From Collimonas fungivorans (GTDB taxonomy: Bacteria > Pseudomonadota > Gammaproteobacteria > Burkholderiales > Burkholderiaceae_D): 64,000 nt of DNA. The position numbers and the translations under genes were made by a program. Within the stretch, counting starts at the first letter, position 1; every line of letters begins with the position of its first letter. Under the pieces are notes generated by a model that had not been told where the DNA came from, ran no database searches, and saw nothing but the letters and a program-made list of their open reading frames with translations. This document shows positions 55,154-63,997 of the stretch, in pieces. The stretch spans positions 4,650,001 to 4,714,000 of the forward strand of contig NZ_CP013232.1 in NCBI RefSeq assembly GCF_001584145.1. The letters are read 5' to 3'.

Positions 55154-55663
55154 ATGAACACCAGCACTGTAGTTGAAGGCAACACCGAACAAATCCTCGA
55201 TCTGGCGGCGCAAGTCGGCCGTACCCTGCAAGCCAGGAACTGGTTCCTGTCGACCGCCGAATCCTGCACCGGCGGCGGCGTGTCGCAAGCGATTACGGAA
55301 ATCGCCGGTTCTTCGGAATGGTTCGATTGCGGCTTCGTCACCTACTCCAACGCATCCAAGACCGAACTGCTGGATATCCCTGAAGCCGAGATTGCGCAGC
55401 ATGGCACGGTGAGCGAAGAAATTGCCGCCGCCATGGCTGAAGGCGCGCTGGCCAACAGCAACGCCGACGTCAGCGTCTCCACCACTGGCATCGCCGGGCC
55501 GGGCGGCGCGGTGCCGGGCAAGCCGGTCGGCACGGTATGTTTCGGCTGGTCAGTCGGCCATCGCACCCATACCGAACGGCTGGTATTTGCGGGCGACCGC
55601 CATGCGGTGCGCGAACAGACCGTGATCCATGCGCTGCAAGGGCTGCTGCGCTTCCTGAAATAA
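55154..55663 (+). CDS. pncC: Nicotinamide-nucleotide amidohydrolase (CinA C-terminal family)
   Basis: Product of 169 residues with the PncC/CinA-C domain only. Motifs: STAESCTGGGVSQAIT, GSSEWFDCGFVTYSNASK, and VSTTGIAGPGGAVPGKPVGTV. The enzyme deamidates NMN to NaMN in NAD salvage. ATG 55154 follows AGGAG. Its stop is 12 bp from the convergent pyrF stop. Confidence 0.94.
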   Translation: MNTSTVVEGNTEQILDLAAQVGRTLQARNWFLSTAESCTGGGVSQAITEIAGSSEWFDCGFVTYSNASKTELLDIPEAEIAQHGTVSEEIAAAMAEGALANSNADVSVSTTGIAGPGGAVPGKPVGTVCFGWSVGHRTHTERLVFAGDRHAVREQTVIHALQGLLRFLK

Positions 55664-55675
55664 ACTCAAGTACGA

Positions 55676-56503
55676 TCAGCTACGAAAGCGATTGATCGCG
55701 TCGCGGGTTTCCTCGGCCACGCGGCGCGCGGCTTGGGCATAGTCTTCGCCGGCAGCCTGGTCAGGCTTGGCGTACAGGATGGCGCGCGACGAGTTGATCA
55801 TCATGCCCGTGCCGTTCGCCGTTTTACCGGCGTTCACGGTGGCCTGGATATCGCCGCCCTGGGCGCCGATGCCCGGCACCAGCAGCGGCATGTCGCCGAT
55901 GATGCTGCGCACTTGCGCCAGTTCCTGCGGGAACGTCGCGCCCACCACCAGGGCGCACTGGCCGTTGGTATTCCACTTGTCAGCCACCAGGCGCGCCACG
56001 TGCTGGTACAGCGGCACGCCATCCACCGTCAGGAACTGCAGGTCGGAACCGCCGGCGTTGGAGGTACGGCACAGGACGATGGCGCCGCGGTCCTTCCATT
56101 CCAGGTACGGTGCGACTGAATCGAAGCCCATGTAGGGGCTGACGGTAACGGCGTCGGCGCCGTAGCGTTCGAATGCTTCGCGCGCATACTGTTCCGCGGT
56201 GGCGCCGATGTCGCCGCGCTTGGCGTCCATCACGATCGGGATCTGCGGATAGTTTTTGCGCAAGTAATCACAGATCGCTTCCAGCTGGTCTTCCGCACGT
56301 ATCGCCGAAAAATAGGCGATTTGCGGCTTGAAGGCACAGGCGGTGGCGGCGGTGGCGTCTATGATTTCTTTGCAGAAAGTGAAGATCGCGTCCGGCTGGC
56401 CCTGCAAATGCGATGGAAATTTGGCAACATCCGGATCCAGCCCGACGCACAGCAGGGAATTGTTGGCGCTCCAGGTGCCGGATAGTTTTTCGATAAAAGT
56501 CAC
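55676..56503 (-). CDS. pyrF: Orotidine-5'-phosphate decarboxylase
   Basis: Final enzyme of UMP biosynthesis, 275 residues, of the longer type-2 group. The catalytic segment is [17 protein letters not shown], the substrate loop lies at [13 protein letters not shown], and the phosphate site at [15 protein letters not shown] 56503 starts MTFIEKL. It is convergent with pncC and does not overlap it. Confidence 0.97.
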   Translation of the reverse strand: MTFIEKLSGTWSANNSLLCVGLDPDVAKFPSHLQGQPDAIFTFCKEIIDATAATACAFKPQIAYFSAIRAEDQLEAICDYLRKNYPQIPIVMDAKRGDIGATAEQYAREAFERYGADAVTVSPYMGFDSVAPYLEWKDRGAIVLCRTSNAGGSDLQFLTVDGVPLYQHVARLVADKWNTNGQCALVVGATFPQELAQVRSIIGDMPLLVPGIGAQGGDIQATVNAGKTANGTGMMINSSRAILYAKPDQAAGEDYAQAARRVAEETRDAINRFRS

Positions 56504-56644
56504 GGTGCAGCCTCAATAATGCAAACCCCCGCATTGTAATTCCAATTTAGCCGGGAATAAGCGGAGTAGTCGCTATTTAACACTTGAGCGGCTATCGATA
56601 GTTTGCTAACGTGCATAACATTGTTTCTTTTATCAGGGATATCC

Positions 56645-57244
56645 ATGAAAACTTTCTCCAAATGGCTGGCAATTGTTACCTTCGCCTCGCTGCTCAGCGC
56701 CTGCGGCTACAACGATTTCCAGACCAAGGATGAGGCTGTGAAAGCCGCCTGGGGCGAAGTCGTCAACCAATACCAGGGACGCGCCGACCTGGTGCCGAAG
56801 ATCGCTCAGATCGTCAAGGCCTACGCCACCCATGAAGAAGCCACCTTCGAAGCCGTGACCAAGGCGCGCTCCGCAGCGACCAGTTTCCAGATCACGCCGG
56901 AAGTGCTGAACGATCCTGCCGCCTTCGAGAAATTCCAGCAGGTCCAGGGTCAGTTGTCTTCGGCCTTGTCGCGCCTGATGGCGGTATCCGAGAATTATCC
57001 GCAACTGAAGGCCGACGGTTTGTACCGCGATGCTCAGTCGCAGCTGGAAGGCATCGAGAACCGCATCAAGGTAGCCCGCAACCGCTACATCGTCGCGGTG
57101 CAGGACTATAACGTGCTGGCGCGCAGCTTCCCCACCAACCTGACAGCGATGGCGATGAGCTACAAGGTCAAGCCGTCGTTCACCGTGGATAATGAAAAGG
57201 CGATCTCGACATCGCCTGACGTCGATTTCGGCGGCAAAAAATAA
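56645..57244 (+). CDS. lemA: LemA family lipoprotein
   Basis: Membrane-associated protein of 199 residues with a lipobox (LLSACGY). The LemA core shows long helices: VNQYQGRADLVPKIAQIVKAYATHEEATFEAVTKARSAA, and RLMAVSENYPQLKADGLYRDAQSQLEGIENRIKVARNRYIVAVQDYN. AGGGAT precedes ATG 56645. The stop shares a base with the next start (TAATG), making lemA-TPM-TPM one operon. Confidence 0.94.
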   Translation: MKTFSKWLAIVTFASLLSACGYNDFQTKDEAVKAAWGEVVNQYQGRADLVPKIAQIVKAYATHEEATFEAVTKARSAATSFQITPEVLNDPAAFEKFQQVQGQLSSALSRLMAVSENYPQLKADGLYRDAQSQLEGIENRIKVARNRYIVAVQDYNVLARSFPTNLTAMAMSYKVKPSFTVDNEKAISTSPDVDFGGKK

Positions 57245-58092
57245 TGTCGCAGAAGGTGATCCCAGCGCTTCGCCTGTGGCTGCTGGCCCTGTGGCTGGCG
57301 CTGTTTGCGGTATCCGCCGCGGCGCAGGCCCAGGTGGCGGTGCCGCCGCTGCAGGCGCACGTCACCGACCTGGCCGGCATGCTGCAGCCGGCGCAGCGCG
57401 ACGCGCTCGACAATACCTTGAGCGAGTATGAGGCGCGCACCGGCAGCCAGATCGCCATCCTGCTGCTCAGCAAGACCGAGCCGGAAGGCATCGAGGATTA
57501 TGCCGTGCGCGTGGCCGATGCCTGGAAGCTGGGACGCAAAGGCATCGACGACGGCGTCATCCTGCTGGTGGCGAAAGACAATCCGAAAGCCTTGCGGCGC
57601 ATGATGATACTGACCGGACGCGGCGTGCAAGGCACGCTGACCGACGCCCAGTCCAAGCGCGTGCTGCAGGAAATCATCGCGCCTTATTTTTCCAAGAGCG
57701 ACTACTACGGCGGCCTGACTGCCGGCATCTCGGCCATCATGCCGCTGCTGGACCAGGAAAACTTTGCCCCGCCCAGCCGTAAATCCGGACCAGCGCAAGA
57801 GCCCTCCTCCGACTGGCTCGGCGCCCTGGCGCCGCTGCTGTTCTTCGGCTTCATCATCCTGATCACCATCATTTCACGCGCACGCGGCGGCGGCGCCGGT
57901 TCCGGCCGCTCGCTCAACAGCAATGTCTGGGGCAACGCCGCCGGCGTCATCATCGGCAGCATCCTGAGCCAGGGTGGACGCGGCGGCGGCGGTTTTGGTG
58001 GCGGCGGCGGAGGTGGAGGATTCGGTGGCGGCGGCGGTTTTTCCGGCGGCGGTGGCGGCTTTGACGGCGGCGGCGCCTCGGGAGACTGGTGA
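57244..58092 (+). CDS. TPM domain protein (YgcG family)
   Basis: Exported, membrane-anchored protein of 282 residues. A signal peptide ends AAAQAQ. A TPM domain (about 35-165; VTDLAGMLQPAQRDALDNTLSEYEARTGSQIAILLLS, and GKGVQGTLTD-like segments) precedes a transmembrane helix (LAPLLFFGFIILITIIS) and a long Gly-rich tail ending SGDW. It overlaps lemA by one base and the next TPM gene (TGATG). Confidence 0.94.
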   Translation: MSQKVIPALRLWLLALWLALFAVSAAAQAQVAVPPLQAHVTDLAGMLQPAQRDALDNTLSEYEARTGSQIAILLLSKTEPEGIEDYAVRVADAWKLGRKGIDDGVILLVAKDNPKALRRMMILTGRGVQGTLTDAQSKRVLQEIIAPYFSKSDYYGGLTAGISAIMPLLDQENFAPPSRKSGPAQEPSSDWLGALAPLLFFGFIILITIISRARGGGAGSGRSLNSNVWGNAAGVIIGSILSQGGRGGGGFGGGGGGGGFGGGGGFSGGGGGFDGGGASGDW

Positions 58093-58595
58093 TGGCACAA
58101 ACCCTGCAACGCATCTGGCGTCATTTGCTGACCACCCGGCGCAGCGCACGGCGCGCATTTCCGGCGACCACGCTCAAAGCCATCCAGCAGAAAATTGCCG
58201 ACGGCGAAGTCACGCACCGCGCCGAAGTCAAAATGATTGTCGAAGGCTCGCTAAGCCTGCCCGCCGTGCTCAACGGCGTCACCTCGCGCAACCGCGCCCA
58301 CGAACTGTTCTCACACTACCGGATCTGGGACACGGAAGAAAACGTCGGCGTCCTGCTCTATGTGAACCTGGCCGACCACAAGGTCGAAATCATCGTCGAC
58401 CGCGCCATCGGCCATGCTACTAAATCCGCCGACTGGCAAGCCGTGTGCAAGACCATGACCAAGGAATTCGCCAACGGCGCATTCCACGACAGCACACTGG
58501 CCGCGCTGGAACAAATGAACGGCCTGCTGACCCAGCACTTCCCCGACGAAGGCCGCAAGAAAAACGAACTGTCGGACAAGCCGCTGCTGCTGTAA
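58092..58595 (+). CDS. TPM domain protein (second, no Gly tail)
   Basis: Cytosolic-looking TPM protein of 167 residues with no signal peptide. It has the TPM core: EVTHRAEVKMIVEGSLSLPAVLNGVTSRNRAHELFSHYRIWDTEENVGVLLYVNLADHKVEIIVDRAIG, and KEFANGAFHDSTLAALEQMNGLL. It is the usual third gene after lemA and the Gly-tail TPM protein. ATG 58092 overlaps the upstream stop; GTG one codon earlier is possible. Confidence 0.93.
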   Translation: MAQTLQRIWRHLLTTRRSARRAFPATTLKAIQQKIADGEVTHRAEVKMIVEGSLSLPAVLNGVTSRNRAHELFSHYRIWDTEENVGVLLYVNLADHKVEIIVDRAIGHATKSADWQAVCKTMTKEFANGAFHDSTLAALEQMNGLLTQHFPDEGRKKNELSDKPLLL

Positions 58596-58604
58596 CGCCC
58601 AATT

Positions 58605-58650
58605 AATTCGACTCTGACCCTAATTAATTTATTAGGGTCAGAGTCGAATT
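58605..58650. repeat. Perfect 19-bp inverted repeat between convergent genes
   Basis: AATTCGACTCTGACCCTAA and its exact reverse complement are separated by 8 nt. The GGGTCAGAGTCGAATT arm looks like a family repeat seen near REP-associated transposase genes, but none is nearby. It probably terminates both the TPM and dacB transcripts. Confidence 0.75.
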
Positions 58651-58664
58651 ATTAGCTGCGAATT

Positions 58665-60155
58665 TTAGCCATTCTCGTAGACCCATTGCAGCAGGCCGTC
58701 TTGGGCGGCTTGGCCGCGGGGGGCGTTGGGGTGGTTGATCAGGCAGACTACCGCGTAGTATTTGCCGGAGGCGGCCAGTACGTAGCCGGCGATCGCCCGG
58801 ACATCGTTCAGGGTGCCGGTCTTGACGTGGGCCTGGCCGGCGACGCTCTGGTTTTTCAGGCGCTTGCGCATGGTGCCGTCGTAACCTACCAGCGGCATCG
58901 AGGAGACGAACTCAGGCATGACTGGCGACTGGAATGCGGCGGCCATCATGCGGCCCATCGTCCTGGCTGAAATCCTTTCGTTGCGCGACAGGCCCGAACC
59001 GTTTTCGATCACCAGGCCGCCGGTCTCTATGCCCTTGTTGCTGAGCCAGCTTTGGATGGCGCGCGCGCCGCGGTCCGGGGTGGCCGGGACTTTCAGGATG
59101 TCGGAGGCAATCGTCAGCAGCACTTGGCGCGCCATCACGTTGTTGCTGTATTTGTTGATGTCGCGGATCACTTCCGGCAGCGTCACCGAGTTCCATTCGC
59201 TGACCAGGGTGCTGCCGGCCGGCGCCACGCCGTTTTTCACCACGCCGCTGAAACTGCCGCCAAGGTCGGACCACATCTGGCGGAACACCGCGCCGAAGTA
59301 TTGCGTGCTGCTCATCTTGTAGGGATTGACGTACCAGGTCTTTTCACCGCAGGAAGCCGGCAGCGCGCCGTTGAAACTGGCGCCGTCGGCGTCCACCGAG
59401 GCCTGCAGCTTGCCTTGCCAGTCGTCGCAGTTGCCGCTACCCAGGCGCGGCGGCGTGATCGGGTAGCCGCTCATCGGCGGATCGATCAGCACGTTGACCT
59501 GGCGCGTTTCCGGATTCGGCACGAACTGGAAGGTCAGCGCCTTGTAGTTGAGCAGCAAGGCATCCGGGCCGACGTTATACGGCTTCATCGGATCGCCGTC
59601 GAACTCGCCCGGATCGTAGGTGCTCTCATCGAACGTGCTGCGGTCCAGCACGATATTGCCGCGGATGTCGCGGATGCCCTTGGCGCGGATCTGGCGCAGG
59701 AACAGCCAGAAATTTTCAAGCACCAGCTTGGGATCGCCGTTGCCCTTGAAGATCAGGTCGCCCTGCAGCACATTGCCGACCTGGCTGCCGTTGGTGTAGG
59801 CCTGGGTTTTCCAGCGGTAAGTCGGCCCCAGCAGTTCCAGCGCGGCGTCGGTGGTGACCAGCTTCATGGTCGAGGCCGGGTTGAACGGCGTGCCGGCATT
59901 GGCGGACGCCATCACCTTGCCGGCGCCGTCGACTTCCTGCACATAGACGCCGACGTTTTGGGCTGGAATCCCGGCAAGTTGCAAAGCTTTGCTGAACGAT
60001 GCTGGCGGCGCAGCGGAAGATACAGCAGACGATTCCTGCGCCTGTACGCCGGGCAGCAAGACGGAAGACAAGAGAAGGACACTGATCGCGTGGAGTTTAT
60101 TCAAGTGGGCACCGGTGAAAAAGAAGGTTTGCACGGGATTATCCCATGCGTTCAC
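58665..60155 (-). CDS. dacB: D-alanyl-D-alanine carboxypeptidase/endopeptidase (PBP4 family)
   Basis: Periplasmic peptidoglycan hydrolase of the class C low-molecular-mass PBP type. The product is up to 496 residues. Active-site motifs are SxxK in NPASTMKLV, SxN in NKYSNNVMA, and KTG in AHVKTGTLND. The N-terminus has a hydrophobic signal (AISVLLLSSVLLPGVQAQ). The start is uncertain: GTG 60155, GTG 60134 (GGGAT about 8 nt upstream) and TTG 60104 are all possible; the signal peptide fits the shorter forms better. Confidence 0.92.
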   Translation of the reverse strand: MNAWDNPVQTFFFTGAHLNKLHAISVLLLSSVLLPGVQAQESSAVSSAAPPASFSKALQLAGIPAQNVGVYVQEVDGAGKVMASANAGTPFNPASTMKLVTTDAALELLGPTYRWKTQAYTNGSQVGNVLQGDLIFKGNGDPKLVLENFWLFLRQIRAKGIRDIRGNIVLDRSTFDESTYDPGEFDGDPMKPYNVGPDALLLNYKALTFQFVPNPETRQVNVLIDPPMSGYPITPPRLGSGNCDDWQGKLQASVDADGASFNGALPASCGEKTWYVNPYKMSSTQYFGAVFRQMWSDLGGSFSGVVKNGVAPAGSTLVSEWNSVTLPEVIRDINKYSNNVMARQVLLTIASDILKVPATPDRGARAIQSWLSNKGIETGGLVIENGSGLSRNERISARTMGRMMAAAFQSPVMPEFVSSMPLVGYDGTMRKRLKNQSVAGQAHVKTGTLNDVRAIAGYVLAASGKYYAVVCLINHPNAPRGQAAQDGLLQWVYENG

Positions 60156-60291
60156 GCGATGCTAGAAAAGGAACTGCGACCGGCTGCGGAACAAGCTGTA
60201 AAGCAGCGCCGGCGGATGTGCGGAAAATCAGAAAACAACGCCACTGCGGGATGCTTTCAGCGATCCCGACATGCACTGCAAGACTGCGGCG

Positions 60292-60474
60292 TCAGAGCAA
60301 AGCTGGTATGGCTTCCAGGATAATCAACGCCAGCAGCGCGCCGCACACAGCGCCGACAGCGCGCAGGCTGCCGCGGGCAAACTTGGAGGCAACCGGCACT
60401 TCGCCGCACAACACCACGCCGGCGATGGCTGCCGGCACAAAAAACAGCAGGTTGTTCATCACCAGGTTGACCAT
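60292..60474 (-). CDS. Small hydrophobic membrane protein
   Basis: Product of 60 residues with two hydrophobic segments (LVMNNLLFFVPAAIAGVVLCG and GSLRAVGAVCGALLALIILEAI). The start at 60474 was chosen because a perfect AAGGAG lies 6 nt upstream; another ATG two codons earlier would be too close to that site. Function is unknown. It lies upstream of dacB on the same strand. Confidence 0.72.
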   Translation of the reverse strand: MVNLVMNNLLFFVPAAIAGVVLCGEVPVASKFARGSLRAVGAVCGALLALIILEAIPALL

Positions 60475-60600
60475 GGTCATCTCCTTTATATATTTGTAAT
60501 TTCAGTATAGTTTTCTCATGCTCAAAGGCAAGGTCGAATAATTGATTGACAACAGGCCGGGCATAGCAAAAGCCAACTTGTGCTGTCCTGCACAATTTTC

Positions 60601-60629
60601 TTGACCGCCCTGCCCGGCGCGGCTACTAT
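60601..60629 (+). promoter_or_regulatory. Sigma-70-like promoter for mgtA leader
   Basis: TTGACC (60601-60606) and TACTAT (60624-60629) are separated by 17 nt, the optimal spacing. A transcript would start near 60636, just before the small upstream ORF. Confidence 0.6.
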
Positions 60630-61138
60630 CCACCAGTCTAAATTTTATGGAGTCCCTTTAATGGGCACTTGTTCGAGTGACAGTTGTAGCCAGACCCGTT
60701 CTGGCGCCGCCTCGGCAAGATAACGCAGGACTTCCCCTGCCGTCATCTCGCCGCCGGCGAATGATGGTATCCCAGCATCCGGAGCGTGTTTCCGGGCGCA
60801 CAGTATTCCACCACCTGATCTTGTTTCACGCATAGTCGCGCCGCCGCACCGGCAGCGCGCCAGGCTGATTCTGGCTCCGACCATGGCTAACGCTGCTGTC
60901 GAGGCTATCGAATACGTGTATCCAGCGCTTGAGACACACGAGATTGTCATCAAGATGTCACCGATCGAATTTACAGTCTGGTGCCGCTCTAAAACTTTGT
61001 CTTTTTGCCGACAGGCTGTCATCCGGATGGGTTGCCAGTCGTTAACAGAAAGTTAAAAGCGATAAGAGCACAGGCAAGCAGGCAGCAACACTCCGATCGA
61101 CGGCAGCCGACCGCAATGCATGAAAAAAGAAGAAGACC
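60630..61138 (+). other. Long (about 500-nt) leader upstream of mgtA
   Basis: No gene other than a small upstream ORF is supported in this stretch. Length and position match the long regulatory leaders of mgtA genes in other bacteria, where translation or RNA folding responds to magnesium. Several GC-rich short inverted repeats are present (for example GCAGG and CCTGC near 60725). No M-box was recognised. Confidence 0.5.
60661..60723 (+). CDS. 20-codon upstream ORF in mgtA leader (candidate leader peptide)
   Basis: ATG 60661 has GGAG 8 nt upstream and reads MGTCSSDSCSQTRSGAASAR before a TAA at 60721. A four-codon ORF (MESL) ends on the ATG base of this one (TAATG). The peptide is Ser/Cys-rich and Pro-free, unlike the enterobacterial MgtL leader. 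It could be a sensor of translation speed for the downstream mgtA, but this is inference. Confidence 0.45.
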   Translation: MGTCSSDSCSQTRSGAASAR

Positions 61139-63901
61139 ATGAATCTGAATATTCTGAGAGAAACATTCGTTAGCTTTGTCCGCAGCCACGGCATGGATCG
61201 CCACTTCCGCCGCCTTGGCGCCGACATGTTCCGCAGCACGCCGGTCAGCAAGGAAGTGCCGCCGTCGCTGGCGGAAACCCTGTCCAGCGCTGCCCGCGTC
61301 GACATCAGCGAACTGTTCCAGACCCTGCACAGCCGCGCCGACGGCCTGACCGAAGCGGAAGCGGACACCATCCGCGCCAGCGCCGGCCCGAATGAAGTCG
61401 AGCACGAAAAGCCGATCTCGAAATGGACGCACTTGTGGCAATGCTACAAAAACCCGTTCAACCTGCTGCTGACCGTGCTGGCCGCCGTGTCCTACCTCAC
61501 GGAAGACATGAAAGCCACCATCGTCATCGGCTCCATGGTGGTGCTGTCGACCATGATGCGCTTCATCCAGGAATCGCGCTCCAATACCGCCGCCGATAAG
61601 CTCAAGGCGATGGTCAGCAACACCGCCACCGTGCTGCGCCATGACCTGGCCGAAGACATCGCCGAGGAAGCCCTGCGCTACTTCGACGTCACCCTGCATC
61701 CGAAGGGTGCGCGCCGCATCGAGCTGCCGATCAAGAAACTGGTGCCGGGCGACATCGTCCAGCTGTCCGCCGGCGACATGATCCCGGCCGACCTGCGCCT
61801 GCTGACCGCCAAGGACCTGTTCATCAGCCAGGCCGCCATGACCGGCGAATCGCTGCCGGTAGAAAAATTCGTCACCCACCGCGGCGCCGCCACCAGCAAC
61901 CCGCTGGAACTGGACAACCTGTGCTTCATGGGCACCAACGTGGTCAGCGGTTCGGCCACCGCGATCGTGGTCACCACTGGCAACCGCACCTACTTCGGCG
62001 CCCTGGCCGAGCGCGTCACCGCCACCGACCGCACGCCGACGGCATTCCAGTCCGGCGTCAACAAGGTCAGCTGGCTGCTGATCCGCTTCATGATGGTGAT
62101 GACGCCGGTGGTGTTCCTGCTGAACGGCTACACCAAGGGCGACTGGGTCGAAGCCTTCCTGTTCGCGATGTCGATCGCAGTCGGCCTGACGCCGGAAATG
62201 CTGCCGATGATCGTCACGTCGACCCTGGCCAAGGGCGCCGTTGCGCTGTCGCGCAAGAAGGTCATCGTCAAACGGCTGGACGCGATCCAGAACTTCGGCG
62301 CCATGGACGTACTGTGCACCGACAAGACCGGCACCCTGACCCAGGACAAGATTTTCCTGGAACGCCATACCGACATCCTCGGCGAGCAGGACGACCTGGT
62401 GCTGGAATATGCCTACCTCAACAGCCACTACCAGACCGGTCTCAAAAACCTGCTGGATGTCGCCGTGCTGGAGCACGCCGAACTGCAGCGCGAAATGGCG
62501 CTGGCCTCGGCTTACCGCAAGGTCGATGAAATCCCCTTCGATTTCCAGCGCCGCCGCATGTCGGTGGTGGTCAGCGAACGCGAGGATCACCATGAACTGA
62601 TCTGCAAGGGCGCCGTCGAAGAAATCGTCTCGGTCTGCACCCACGCGCGCCACAACGGCCAGGTAGTGCCGTTCACCAAGGAACTGCTGCAGGAAATCTA
62701 CGAAACCACTTCCAGCCTGAACGCCGAAGGCTTGCGCGTGGTGGCCGTCGCCGCCAAGGACCTGCCGCCGACCAAGGAAGTGTATGGCGTCGCCGACGAA
62801 AGCGACCTGGTCCTGATCGGCTACATCGCCTTCCTCGATCCGCCCAAGGAATCGACCAAGCCGGCGCTGGACGCGCTGAAGGCGCACGGCATCACGGTCA
62901 AGATCCTGACCGGCGACAACGAACTGGTGACCGCCAAGATCTGCCGCCAGGTCGGCCTGGCCGTGGACGGCATGTTGCTCGGCAACGACGTCGAGAAAAT
63001 GAGCGACGCCGACCTCGCCATCGCGGTCGACACCACCACCGTCTTCGCCAAGCTGAGCCCGACCCACAAGGAACGCATCGTGCGCGTGCTGCATGACAAG
63101 GGCCACGTGGTCGGCTTCATGGGCGACGGCATCAACGATGCGCCGGCATTGCGCGCAGCCGACATCGGCATCTCGGTCGACACCGCGGTCGATATCGCCA
63201 AGGAAGCGGCCGATATCATCTTGCTGGAAAAGAGCCTGATGGTGCTGGAAGAAGGCGTGCTGGAAGGCCGCAAGACCTTCGCCAACATGCTGAAGTACAT
63301 CAAGATGACGGCCAGCTCCAACTTCGGCAACGTGTTCTCGGTATTAGTTGCAAGCGCGTTCCTGCCGTTCCTGCCGATGCTGCCTTTGCACCTGCTGGTG
63401 CAGAACCTGCTGTACGACATCTCGCAGATCACGATTCCCTTCGATAACGTCGACAAGGAATTCCTGGAAAAACCGCAGCGCTGGAACGCCGGCGAAATCG
63501 GCCGCTTCATGGTGTTCTTCGGCCCGATCAGCTCGATTTTCGACATCACGACATTTGCCCTGATGTGGTATATCTTCGGCGCCAATACGCCGGAACACCA
63601 GACCCTGTTCCAGTCCGGCTGGTTCATCGAAGGCCTGCTGTCGCAAACCCTGATCGTGCACATGATCCGCACCCGCAAGATCCCGTTCTTCCAGAGCCGC
63701 GCTTCGTGGGCCCTGATGAGCATGACACTGATCATCATGGCGGTAGGCATCCTGCTGCCGATGTCGCCGCTGGCGCACTACTTCAAGCTGCAGGCTTTGC
63801 CGCTCACCTACTTCCCGTGGCTGCTGCTTATCCTGGTGGCTTATGCGGTGCTGACGCAGGCGATGAAAGGCTGGTACGCCCGCCGCTACGGCTGGCAATA
63901 G
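61139..63901 (+). CDS. mgtA: Magnesium-importing P-type ATPase
   Basis: P3B-type ATPase of 920 residues that imports Mg2+ from the periplasm. Features: N-terminal cation ATPase domain, TGESLPVEKF actuator motif (AMTGESLPVE), phosphorylation site VLCTDKTGTLTQD, hinge GDGINDAPALRAADIGISVD, and about ten membrane helices (late ones LLVQNLLYDISQITIPFDNVDKE). Size and motifs match MgtA/MgtB. ATG 61139 is preceded by AGAAG. A REP-like repeat follows the stop. Confidence 0.96.
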   Translation: MNLNILRETFVSFVRSHGMDRHFRRLGADMFRSTPVSKEVPPSLAETLSSAARVDISELFQTLHSRADGLTEAEADTIRASAGPNEVEHEKPISKWTHLWQCYKNPFNLLLTVLAAVSYLTEDMKATIVIGSMVVLSTMMRFIQESRSNTAADKLKAMVSNTATVLRHDLAEDIAEEALRYFDVTLHPKGARRIELPIKKLVPGDIVQLSAGDMIPADLRLLTAKDLFISQAAMTGESLPVEKFVTHRGAATSNPLELDNLCFMGTNVVSGSATAIVVTTGNRTYFGALAERVTATDRTPTAFQSGVNKVSWLLIRFMMVMTPVVFLLNGYTKGDWVEAFLFAMSIAVGLTPEMLPMIVTSTLAKGAVALSRKKVIVKRLDAIQNFGAMDVLCTDKTGTLTQDKIFLERHTDILGEQDDLVLEYAYLNSHYQTGLKNLLDVAVLEHAELQREMALASAYRKVDEIPFDFQRRRMSVVVSEREDHHELICKGAVEEIVSVCTHARHNGQVVPFTKELLQEIYETTSSLNAEGLRVVAVAAKDLPPTKEVYGVADESDLVLIGYIAFLDPPKESTKPALDALKAHGITVKILTGDNELVTAKICRQVGLAVDGMLLGNDVEKMSDADLAIAVDTTTVFAKLSPTHKERIVRVLHDKGHVVGFMGDGINDAPALRAADIGISVDTAVDIAKEAADIILLEKSLMVLEEGVLEGRKTFANMLKYIKMTASSNFGNVFSVLVASAFLPFLPMLPLHLLVQNLLYDISQITIPFDNVDKEFLEKPQRWNAGEIGRFMVFFGPISSIFDITTFALMWYIFGANTPEHQTLFQSGWFIEGLLSQTLIVHMIRTRKIPFFQSRASWALMSMTLIIMAVGILLPMSPLAHYFKLQALPLTYFPWLLLILVAYAVLTQAMKGWYARRYGWQ

Positions 63902-63907
63902 CGTTCG

Positions 63908-63997
63908 CGCGTGGGCACGATGTGCCCACCCTACCTACTTCCCGTGACTGCTGCTTGGCTGGCGATAACACGTAGGGTGGGCACCTGTGCCCACGCG
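63908..63997. repeat. Inverted pair of REP-like GTGGGCAC palindromes
   Basis: Two units, CGCGTGGGCACGATGTGCCC and GTAGGGTGGGCACCTGTGCC, lie in opposite orientation at 63908-63934 and 63972-63997. Each is itself a palindrome (GTGGGCA-TGCCCAC). Such units are common in Burkholderiales intergenic DNA and may end the mgtA transcript. Confidence 0.75.

Noticed and set aside
60645..61022. 125-codon open frame on the minus strand in the mgtA leader
   Set aside because: No ribosome site, atypical composition, and it lies opposite a well-placed promoter and uORF; no family recognised.
61019..63106. 695-codon open frame antisense to mgtA
   Set aside because: Composition (His/Gln/Val-rich, no motifs) is that of a shadow of a GC-rich gene; mgtA motifs are unambiguous on the plus strand.
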